64,000 bases of DNA. Source: Undaria pinnatifida. Lineage: Eukaryota > Sar > Phaeophyceae > Laminariales > Alariaceae. The stretch is taken from positions 3,158,212 through 3,222,211 of the forward strand of contig JABAKD010000003.1 in the NCBI GenBank assembly GCA_012845835.1, given 5' to 3'. Every line of letters starts with the position of its first letter. Position 1 is the stretch's first letter. Under the pieces are notes generated by a model. That model made no database searches. It was not told where the DNA came from and worked only from the letters and a program-made list of their open reading frames with translations. Below are positions 55,390 to 64,000 of this stretch, piece by piece. The translations under genes were made by a program, and so were the position numbers.

Positions 55390-56009
55390 TTGAATGACCC
55401 AAACATTTTCACTTGCAAGCATTGTGGCGCCCAGCTTTGGCGGGAAGAAAGGACGCTCAACTGTTGCAAGTCTGGCGCCGCTGCAATTCCACGTCTTCGG
55501 CCTGCCAGTGATAACATTTGGCGCCTCTGTAATACACGAGTACTTCGCACCTGCCAACGTAAATACAATGTGGCCTATTCTCTCCTTCAAAGCTCTCGGT
55601 GAAGGAGGTTGTGAAAATAGAACTTGGATTTATCCTAAACCTCCTTCCATGCTTACTTTGCATTGTAAAGCCTACCATCGTATCTTCGATTTGCAAGAAT
55701 AACACCAAATCAAGAATGTTACCAATAGCTCAAGATTTTACATCTATGTACGGCTCGGAGTTTGTAGACCAGGCCCAACATCTAGGCGTCGACCCTGGTA
55801 TAGCAGAAATCTTACCAAACCACGTGCGAGAAAATATGTCATGGACCCAGCAATATCGTGCAGGTGTCGAAATAATTAAAGTAACTCTATTAGTTCGGAA
55901 CCTGGCTTCATACCATTTGCGGAAACTAGCAGAGTCAAACGACGGCAACGTCCTCGGACAACAAGCTTCCGCCCCCAGCGATCGCGGCAATCCTTTACAC
56001 ATCAGGTGA
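55390..56009 (+). pseudogene. Helitron Rep/helicase N-terminal fragment, frameshifted
   Basis: Helitrons are rolling-circle transposons. Three successive frames carry, in the right order, pieces typical of the region upstream of the Rep domain (Helitron_like_N type): TCKHCGAQLWREER followed by a CC pair, PRLRP and RKYNVAYS (frame from 55390); then LTLHCKAYHRIFDLQE (frame from 55394); then FTSMYGSEFVDQAQ, LGVDPGIAEILPNHVRENMS and YRAGVEII (frame from 55599). The CxHCGA-W-E and YHRI motifs are the diagnostic ones. At least two frameshifts and stops break the coding, and no HUH or helicase motifs follow. It is a dead fragment. The full autonomous protein is over 1000 residues, so most is missing. 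Confidence 0.65.
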
Positions 56010-56105
56010 GCAAGACTAACCAACTAATTTACTTAGTCGGGCGACGCACAAGGCAGACAGTTGACAGACCTGCATAGAGAATAAAAAAGGTGTGAGAAAA
56101 CAAAC

Positions 56106-56420
56106 GTCTGACGCGTGCTACGTCAGAGGTACGAGCAATTTTCGACAGAAATGGTTTCTGAAGGACGGGGCCCCTTAACCCCTCAAGAGCCCCCAAACCC
56201 CTCCCTATACTAAATCCGAGTAATTTCGTCCCCCAAAACGGGTTTCCAGTTGTAAAAGGGGGTTAACCCAAAATCGGCGGAAGTGGGCCAATCGTTTTCT
56301 TGCATGATGATTCTCGCTGTGTACCTAGGCCATGGGATCGGTTGCATTTTTTTTTCTCTTCTCCAAATCCGTTTTTCGGAAGGAGTCTTAAAGCTCCGAA
56401 AATGAGTATTCCTCCGAAAA
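56106..56420 (+). repeat. Old dispersed repeat with mini-MITE (56171-56268)
   Basis: The order GACGCGTGCTACG, GGACGGGGCCCCTTAACCCC, GGGTTTCCAGTTGTAAAAGG, AGGCCATGGGATCGG is the clearest example of a family seen from 10145 onward. The 56171-56268 part is a well-kept CCTTAACCCC mini-MITE. Confidence 0.6.
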
Positions 56421-56859
56421 AAAAAGTGGCGTACGTACCTCTATCGGTAGAGGTTACCAACCATTGTTGTTGTTGTTTTTTTCCCCTGCAAGGGCTGTTT
56501 GGCTCGATAAAACAATGGTTGGCGTGCCTCACCAAACTGTGCCCCCCCTTTTCTTTTCTAAACTGGAAACGCAACTCGACCTCGAAAAAGACTCACGACC
56601 ATGGAGGTATACATAAAAAAACTAAATCTGCCCAAAAAATATGGTGGAATCCCGGCGGTTTCGGGTTTAACGAGCCCCCTCAGTCAGAGGGTATTTTAAC
56701 CAAAAAGAGGTACTGAACCTTTATCGCAGCGCGCGTGTAATATTATTGTCATCACCAATAAGGGCAAGCAAGTTTATGGCAACTACCATTATCTTTTGCC
56801 GTTGTTGGCGTCCACCCTGGCAAAACCCATGCTAGGGGTCATACACATTTGAAGAATAC

Positions 56860-57300
56860 TACATCTGAAAAAGCGAACGGCCGGCATATCACGCAGCTCG
56901 CAAAGTACGAGTTTCGACCGTAAAAACTGTGGAGCTCACAGCTCACAGCTGACGTGTTTAGAATACGTTTTGTAACATCGCACACGCTGATTGGGGCCGC
57001 AGCACAGCTTCTAACCCTTTCGCCGCTGCAACACAAATCCCACACAAAAAGTGGATGATTCCCGTACCGTGGGGGCAGTGCCACCCTCCCACACATCTGA
57101 CAGATAACAATCCTATTGATCTGTTGATGATCTGTGTCTGTCAAGCAAGACGGATCTCTGGTCAAGACCTCACAGCTGACGTAGTCAGTAATAAAACTAC
57201 CAAATATGATCTGCATGGGCTATAGATCATACTGCCGAGTGAGAGCCGTAATGCATGATCTAGCTCGTATTTCCTGTTTTGGATGTGTGCTGCATAGATG
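56860..57300. repeat. Satellite monomer and GATC-type fragments
   Basis: 56865-56960 is an isolated unit of the CACACGCAGCTT satellite (ATCACGCAGCTCGCAAAGTA). 57085-57265 has TCTGACAGAT and GATCTGCATGGGC fragments of the GATC-rich repeat, reversed. Confidence 0.5.
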
Positions 57301-57559
57301 GTATCGAATAGTGGGTAACCGGGGGAGGAGGCGCAGGGATCGAGATAAGGGAAGGATGGAGAGGGGGAGGCACCGAAGATTGAAATACGGGAAGGAGCGC
57401 GGGGGGGGTTCCGAATATCACGATCCTATCCTGTTTTTGACACACAAAACCATTATTATTGATAGAGATCAAGCCCAGCATAAATCTATATATCTTAGTT
57501 CGCTTATCACATATGCACATCCTTACGTCTGCGGATATCTCCCGCCTCTGACCGCCTTT

Positions 57560-57849
57560 CCGCGCGGTTTCTTCGCTGAGGCGTGCCCCCGCCTCGCCTG
57601 CAACCACCGGCTCAGCTGATCCGCCCGCTCGGCGCCGTAGCGCGCGCGCGAGGCCTCGACGTCGAGATCTACGACGAGATCTCCGAAAAATCGTGCCCCG
57701 TGAGACGTTTGGTGCGTAGTCTGCACACAGGGCTAATGTCTTCGCGTTATTTCTTCGGTACGTGTTCTCTGACCTCCGACACACGGGGGGGGGTCGATTA
57801 CCTGGCCGGCGTCGCCATTGTAAAGGCCACTAAGCGAGGTTTGTGCTAG
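57560..57849 (+). other. GC-rich open frame, unrecognised
   Basis: An 88-codon frame ending TAG at 57847 contains ARGLDVEIYDEISEKSC and GVDYLAGVAIVKATKRG, with balanced composition. A 174-codon minus frame overlaps it. No domain could be named; one of the two might be a real exon. Confidence 0.2.
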
Positions 57850-57896
57850 GATCTGGGGAAGAAAAGTTCGTAATCCCCGAGAACACATGCCACCCA

Positions 57897-58315
57897 GGCG
57901 TAGTGGAGAACTGCGAACTCTCAATATTTTTGAACCCCCGGTAGTCTACAGCAGCACGTATACATGTACATGATGTACAGCAGTAGCTGAAGCTATGATG
58001 AGCCTGCAGCATCACGAAGCTACAAATGGTATATGCACAGCAGCATCACGAAGCTACAAATGGTATATGCACAGCAGAATCACGAAGCTACAAATGGTAT
58101 ATGCACAGCAGCAGCTAGGCGTCGTGGAGAACTGCGAACTCTCAATATTTTTGAACCCCCGGTAGTCTACAGCAGCACGTACATGTACATGATGTACAGC
58201 AGTAGCTGAAGCTATGATGAGCCTGCAGCATGACGAAGCTACAAATGGTATATGCACAGCATCATCACGAAGCTACAAATGGTATATGCACAGCAGGTAT
58301 ATGCACAGCAGCAGC
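57897..58315 (+). repeat. ~215 bp direct duplication with nested 33 bp repeats
   Basis: AGGCGTAGTGGAGAACTGCG to GCAGCAGCTAG is followed at once by a second copy. Inside each, ATCACGAAGCTACAAATGG plus TATATGCACAGCA is repeated two or three times. Confidence 0.9.
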
Positions 58316-58536
58316 TGTGGCCGCGCCTTTCTGCGTAGCAACGCAGAGCGTCACCCAGCTGGGGTGAACCGCCATGCTCTCCCATAATTTCCAGGCTGCC
58401 TTCTCGCATTGTTTCGCCGCACACGGGAAATCGGGAAAAAATTGTCGGCATTTTCCCTTTCCAGTATCTCCCATATATGAATTACCAAACTTCGTCTAAC
58501 TCTTGGCATTACTTCTTACCCTCTTAATATTTACTA

Positions 58537-58588
58537 TCCTGCGCTGCGACCGGCGGCCGTCCAGGCCGCCGGCGTAGCCCCTTGTATG
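58537..58588 (-). repeat. Short GC-rich palindromic repeat, copy 3
   Basis: CGACCGGCGGCCGTCCAGGC, then CGCCGGCGTAGCCCCTTGTA; same layout as 26446-26493, including the CCCTTGTAT edge. Confidence 0.5.
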
Positions 58589-58589
58589 A

Positions 58590-58853
58590 TATACCATAAT
58601 GACAAGATACATGATGTATATGATGTATATGATGTATATGATGTATATGATCTAGATGAAGTATATGATGTATGTGATGTATATGATCTATATGGTCTAT
58701 CTGATCTGTATGATCTAAATGATATACATCATCTACATTATCTACATTATCGGTACGAAATTTACATGATCTACATGATCTGCATGATCTATAAGATACA
58801 TATGATCTACATGATCTATATATGATCTACATGATCTATATATGATCTGTTCG
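58590..58853 (+). repeat. GATGTATAT/GATCTACAT minisatellite
   Basis: About 260 bases of 9-15 bp steps: first ATGATGTATATGATGTATAT, later ATGATCTACATGATCTATAT. The changeover from one form to its near-complement is in the middle. Confidence 0.85.
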
Positions 58854-59299
58854 AGGAGTGTATCCACTCCCACCGATTCCAAGGTGGTTTACTGCAAAAC
58901 GTGGTGCGTGTATCCTTCGACTACCGCGAAAAAAATCGCCCATTGATGCCAAGGTCGTTTACTCCAAAACGTGGGGGCACTGCTATTACCTGTACACCGG
59001 TAATCACCGCAAATTGCAATGAATGGTGGGCAACAATTAATAAGACAAAAACGAGGTGACGATATCGAGGAAAGATGAGGTTCCCAATGCGCTCGAACGA
59101 TGAGGTAATGACATCGAGGTAAGATCAGGTCCCCAATGCCCCTCAACGAAAAGCTACTGGAGACGTTTCGATACCATATTTCACATACACACACTCACCT
59201 CCGTAAGGGCGCATCCGCTACATTGAGTACATTATATGCACCTGACACGTCGGGCCGACCACCGATTTCCACTTTATTATCTAGATATTTTGGGGAAGA

Positions 59300-59665
59300 T
59301 TTGTATAACCTAGCTCATCTAGCTCATGTCACCCGGTGGGAGCCGTGTGATCTGCATGATCTAGCACCTGTTACAAGGGTGGGATCTGTACTCTCTACAG
59401 TACAGGACACCTAATAAGATACAGGAACTCTGGCTCAGGCTGGCTTTCTTCCTTGAAAAAGGGTGCGCTCTACAATACACCAAGTACAACGACTGCGATG
59501 TTTTCTCATTTTTTTGCAAAAAATATCAGCCTGGCTTTCCTATCACCCTGATTCTTATTAGGTGTTCCGTACTGTATCTACAGATCCTGTAAATCATATC
59601 ACAACGGCAGATACCGGATGTACATATAGTAGATGATCTTGATCGTGATCTGCCTGAGACGTGAA
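59300..59665 (-). repeat. GATC-rich repeat element, reverse copy split by a MITE
   Basis: Reading minus, GATCACGATCAAGATCATCT and GATTTACAGGATCTGTAGAT lead to TAGATCATGCAGATCACACG and CTCATGT, the family core in reverse. The element is interrupted at 59404-59568. Confidence 0.6.
59404..59568. mobile_element. 165 bp MITE nested in the GATC-rich repeat
   Basis: Ends AGGACACCTAATAAGATACA and TGATTCTTATTAGGTGTTCC are inverted repeats. GTAC flanks both sides (59400-59403 and 59569-59572). Inside, GGCTGGCTTTC and GCCTGGCTTTC recur near the two ends. Confidence 0.8.
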
Positions 59666-60159
59666 ACGCTTGCTTCTAGGCGTTTGAGGCAGGTTAACAT
59701 TGGTTAGTAGAAAAAGTAGTGGAAACCCGGGGATGTTTCTTCACCGTCCCCGAAAGTGTGGTAAATTGCCGGCAGGTTAATGGCACAAGCTGATCTGCGG
59801 AAACTACCGCTAGTTAACTAACTGGTCGACCCATGTCGCTGTTGTTCTCACATTTACGCGCAGAATCAAGTACGTGGTCACAGGACAGGCTCCGGTCACT
59901 TGTGGAGCGGATGAAACCCAAGGGGGAGAGAAAAAAAAACAAGAACAAAAAAGTGGTACACGTATATATCGTATAGCTGAAAAGCTAACACCAATCTCCG
60001 GTTTTAACACGGTCAGTGATGACAACTCTCGTACTGCATGCTTTGAAAACTTACCACCGTCATCGAGGTGGGCCGTAGTGAAAGGCTCTCTCCTGAGGTC
60101 TCGGCTAACGACCATCTGCGCACACACCCAGAGAGGGACCTGCACCCATGTCGCGCCTA

Positions 60160-61260
60160 CCGACCACTCCCATCTCTCGCTCAGCGCAGAGTCGGTGCGA
60201 GCTGTGAGTGAACGGCGACGCCGGCGCATTCACGGGGACGGGGGGAGGGGAGGTTGAGGCGTGTCCCCCAGGAGCGGGCGAGGTCGACACGTGTCTTTGG
60301 GGAGGGTCGGGGGGTGGGGAGGTCGAGAGGTGTCCCGGGGAGGGGGGAAGTCGAGTCGGCCACTGGCATCTCTCGCTCAGCGCATGGCAGGTACAAGTTG
60401 CGAGCGGACGACGTCGACGCTTTTCGGGGGGGGGTGTACTCATTTCATTCATAGCTGTAGCCGTAGTCTTAAGACCAAACGGGGGGGGGGAACTCCAAAT
60501 GGGGGGGGGGGGGGGCGGCTTGAGGCGTGTCACAAGGCAAGGGGGGGGGGGGGGGGGGGGGTACCATCTCCCGCTCAGCATAAACGTTGGCATGAGTTAC
60601 GAGTGGACACCGCCGGCGCATTCGCGGGGATGGAGGGGGCGGGGGCGGGCTTCGAGTCATGTGGGGGGGGGCTGAGTCGATCACTGGCATCGCTCGCTCA
60701 GCAAAGTTGACACGAGTTGCGAGTGGACGACGCACGCACATTCGGGTGGAGGGAAAGGAGGGAGATCGAGGTGTGCCCCAGGAGGTGGGTGGGGGGTCGA
60801 GGTGTGTTCATTCGGCGGGGGGGGGGGGGGGGGGTCCAAAGGGGGGGGGAGGGGGGGGGGCGTGTCTCGCCAGGAGGGGAGGGGGGAGGTGAGGTGTATA
60901 AAAGGGGGGACAGGGTTTGAGGCTTGTGCGCAGGAAGGGAGAAGGCGTGTCACCCAAGGGGGGGGGGGGGGGGGGGGGTCCAAAGGGGGGGGAGGGGGGT
61001 GGAGTTTACCACTGCGATCTTTCGCTCAGCGCAAAGATGGTACGAGCTGCGATTGGACGACACCACCGCATTCGCGGATAGGGGGTGGGAGCAGGGGGGG
61101 GGGGGGGGAAGGTTGAGGCACGTCTCCGGAATAAGGGGGAGGGGTGTGGGATGGTCGACATGTGTGCTCCCGGGTGTGTGTGGAAATTGTGTCCCAGGGG
61201 GGGGGGGACGGTTGAGGCTTGTCAATGGGCGTGGGAGACTCGAGGTGTGTTACCGCGGAG
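60160..61260 (+). repeat. Poly-G satellite with CTCTCGCTCAGCGCA unit
   Basis: A conserved module of about 70 bases (CATCTCTCGCTCAGCGCA, then GAGTTGCGAGTGGACGACG and GCATTCGCGGG) recurs near 60168, 60368, 60570, 60688 and 61014. It is separated by very G-rich spacers with runs of 8-20 G and GTCGAGGTGTGT-type steps. Frames on both strands are by-products. Confidence 0.8.
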
Positions 61261-61261
61261 G

Positions 61262-61545
61262 GTTTACCCATATCTTGCATGGCCGTAGTGGTAAGATCAT
61301 GGACCCCGAGGAGGGGGCGGGATGGGGTGTAATGATCGTATCATGCGTGACCTTAGCTCGTAGGACCATATATTTTCGCATCCCTATATGTATTGCCCAG
61401 ACGGAGCCCGTCGGGTTTTCGCCGACCAGACAAACATGGCGTGCACCAAGCGCGAAGCGCCATGGAGCGTTCGGCGAGCCGCATGAAGGATGAGCTTGCA
61501 TCCTGCTACGAACCCTTAGTGAGGCGGACTTGGGCAGGGGGAGTA
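61262..61545 (+). repeat. Poly-G-headed dispersed repeat, copy 6
   Basis: TATCTTGCATGGCCGTAGTG, CGCCGACCAGACA, CACCAAGCGCGAAGCGCCAT and TGAGCTTGCATCCTGCTACG in the family order. A further head-only fragment is at about 61792-61855. Confidence 0.7.
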
Positions 61546-62890
61546 TGGGGGGGGGGTGCAATCATACAATGGATTGCCATAATCTGAAAACCATAGACCC
61601 TCTAATCCGTAGTGCAGTTTCTGGAGATTCAATCGCGTGAGATTGTGTACGGGAGGGGAGGGGGGGGCTGATGCAGCAGACTCAGGGAAACTCTCACCTA
61701 AGTTCCTCTTGACAGCTCTCGTGAAGTTCGTAGCTATATTTACCTGTTCAGATCAGGCGTTACACAAGACGCGAAGCACATGCAGGCGGGTGGCCGGGGG
61801 GGGGGAGGGGTACTCATTTAACGCATAGCCGCAGGCGTATGAAGGAACGCTCCTAAGCCTTCGGCACACATAGGAGCACCAACAACACGAGCACTATTGA
61901 CTATCACTACATTATTAATATCCCACACAAATTTCAAGCACTGTAATTCTTTCCGAGAAAGGTGCCACAAGCGGTGATAAACGAGCTAGCAAAAACCCGA
62001 CCATGCCGAAATAGGCATGCTGAATATGATACCTGGTGCGACACTGGTACCCATTATTAGGACCACAAAAAAACTCGAGTCGGTGGTAGTTGCCAACTCT
62101 TCGTGGCTAAGGAACTTTCAGCTGACGTTGTTAGGATAATCATGTAAAACATACAGCTCATTCGAAAACAGCCCATCATGCCTAGACAACTCTTCAGGCT
62201 AAAAGTGACGGCGCACTACCTGGTACATGTTTTGACCCGTGAAGATAGTTTTGACCTACCGCCCGCGAAGAGCTAAGGCGCTTCCAGAAGTAGCTGGCTA
62301 TTGGCTAAATGTGGCAAATCTCAAAGAGTTTGGCCTGAAAAGGACCTTACACTTGTAAAGGGGTTACAGAAAAAACCTGACCATGCCGAAATAAGCGTAC
62401 CAGTCTGTGCCCAAACGTAAAAGCCACGTTTACATTGACTGATAAGGTACGAAAAAGTGGACTACATTTAGACCCAGACTGGTAATGAAAACTTGTACCT
62501 GATAGGGTATATATAGGCTCAGCGACAAACACTCGTTTGGGATTGTCGGTGTTTATTTACCTCGTTACTTTCGCGGTCGGTGGCTAATCGTATTATTGCT
62601 CTAGTTTTTCAAGACCGTTGTACAACATCCAGGGCAGACACCGACCTATATCTTTCAGGAGGATCAAACACACAACACACGCGAACGACCTTCCGTAAAT
62701 TTTTTGTGCAACTGCTGTATATCAGCAAAACATAGATGTACCACGCAGCTTGCAAAGTTGAGTTTCAACCATTCAATCGGTCATACTCACAGCTGACGTT
62801 TTTTTAACTTTTTAACACCCCCGGGATGTGAAGCCAACCACATCCCCCCAGGGGAGCCTTGTAAAAACCCTATTAATAGAACTATCGAAA
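61545..62890. other. Intergenic DNA, little recognised
   Basis: CCTGACCATGCCGAAATA recurs at about 61999 and 62377, indicating an old duplication. 62725-62810 is an isolated unit of the CACACGCAGCTT satellite. No gene seen. Confidence 0.4.
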
Positions 62891-62895
62891 ACAAA

Positions 62896-63456
62896 CAGGG
62901 CTCTTCACAGGTCATGGCCCGGCCCGCGGATCGGTTCAAGAGTTGACCAAATCTCGCGGACTGAGTCGGGGAGGTGTTCGAAATTACACGGGTCGAGTCG
63001 GATCGGATCGGGTCGGGTCGGTTCGGGTCGGGTCGGGTCGGGTCGGGTCGGGTCGGGTCGGGTCGGGTCGGGTCGGGTCGGGTCGGGTCGGGTCGGGTCG
63101 GGTCGGGTCGGGTCCGGTCGAGTCGGGTCGGGTCGGGTCGGGTCGAGTCGAGTCGGGTCGGGTCGGGTCGGGTAGGGTCGGGTCGGGTCGGGTCGGGTCG
63201 GGTCGGGTCGGGTCGGGTCGGGTCGGGTCGGGTCGGGTCGGGTCGGGTCGGGTCGGGTCGGGTCAGGTCGGGTCGGGTCGGGTCGGGTCGGGTCGGGTCG
63301 GGTCGGGTCGGGTCGGGTCGGGTCGGGTCGGGTCGGGTCGGGTCGGGTCGGGTCGGGTCGGGTCGGGTCACGAGATCTCAAATATCACGGATCGGGTCAG
63401 GTCAGACCCGACTCGACCGTATCTGCGATAAAATATCCGACCCGTGAAAAGCTCTG
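62896..63456 (+). mobile_element. GGGTC-array hAT-like MITE, longest copy
   Basis: Starts CAGGGCTCTTCACAGGTCAT and ends GACCCGTGAAAAGCTCTG. Between about 63001 and 63369 the sequence is an almost uninterrupted TCGGG array (some 73 units, few variants such as TCGAG and TCCGG), bordered by GAGGTGTTCGAAATTACACG on the left and GATCTCAAATATCACGG on the right. Frames of up to 194 codons (Thr-Arg-Pro-Asp-Pro or Gly-Arg-Val-Gly-Ser repeats) are by-products. Confidence 0.8.
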
Positions 63457-64000
63457 GAAATTAGCAGAAGTGGGTACCAGGTCCCCGTCCCCTAGATAGC
63501 ACCGCCTCATTACACACAAGGTCAAGGTCACCAGAGGTTCCCCGGACCCCGTTCCATGCTGACCCGAGGTACCGACCCACCTTCGGTCTGTACTCATCAC
63601 CACACAACCACACGAGAGAGAAACCGCTGGGGGCGCAGCCCCAGACAGGTAGAAATCCCAAGGCCCAGACAGGTAGACATCACAAATCACATTTAAAAGG
63701 CAACCATGCACACATGTATGCAGTAGCCGTCACGAGACGTTCTAGTTATTATCTAGGGAAAAGGTGTACAAACTAAGGGAACATTTTGTTACATGAGTTT
63801 CAGTAGGTTCGACCAAAGTTTCAACAGAGAAAAAAAAAAAAAAAAAAAGCGTCCGATTTTTTCCAGGACAAAGGAAGTTCTATGGGTAGGATAGGGTTGG
63901 AGCCGGGGGCGGGGTTAGGGCTAGGGTTAGTTTAAAGTAGTGTATTCGGGAGCATTTTTTGTTTTTTGTTCCTTCTCATATGTATTACTGGAAACACACG
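63457..64000. other. Intergenic DNA with poly-A run
   Basis: A19 at about 63830-63848 and GGTTAGGGCTAGGGTTAG at about 63914-63931 (two or three telomere-like units only). No gene recognised. Confidence 0.4.

Noticed and set aside
62787-63447. Long frames of Thr-Arg-Pro-Asp-Pro or Gly-Arg-Val-Gly-Ser repeats on both strands
   Set aside because: A 5 bp unit without stops opens all frames; there is no non-repetitive coding part or start context.

Overview
This window looks like nuclear DNA from a large, repeat-rich eukaryotic genome. The reasons are: GT-AG introns that interrupt short exons; two tRNA genes with pol III T-run terminators and no encoded CCA; several classes of eukaryotic transposable elements (LTR/TRIM, pogo-like, hAT-like, Helitron, a tRNA-like SINE, MITEs); and abundant satellites. 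There are no bacterial operons, ribosome binding sites or dense ORFs. The CAG-rich, long-intron style is compatible with a stramenopile macroalga, but no marker gene proves a lineage and I do not claim one.

Layout. 0-11 kb: a SINE, a ~200 bp satellite, two C-rich hexanucleotide arrays each linked to a degenerate tRNA-Leu copy, then G-rich satellite DNA. 10.5-18 kb: two LTR/PBS ends, a small TRIM nested in the second LTR, several MITE families and the first long GGGTC-array element. 19.5-19.9 kb: two identical tRNA-Leu(AAG) genes. 21.7-25.9 kb: the best protein-coding locus (gene A), whose exons join in frame; a pogo-like element sits in intron 1 and a complete 373 bp TRIM in intron 2. 27-41 kb: almost entirely satellites and MITEs, including a long AATT-rich minisatellite superarray with inverted halves. 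42-46 kb: duplicated exon-like fragments on the minus strand. 49.2-55 kb: a decayed paralogue of gene A (gene B) carrying a MITE in its first exon, then a 1.5 kb palindromic foldback element. 55.4-56.0 kb: a frameshifted Helitron fragment. 56-64 kb: GATC-rich repeats, G-rich satellite DNA and the longest GGGTC array.

The window is best read as a record of transposition. Several insertions can be proved from the sequence itself, because target-site duplications and paralogous empty sites both lie inside the window. The most unusual objects are the tiny TRIM, which joins LTR-type ends and a primer-binding site to tRNA-like box A/box B signals, and a MITE family whose interior is a CGGGT pentanucleotide array flanked by shared hAT-like ends. 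Most long open frames here are by-products of repeats and are not listed as genes.
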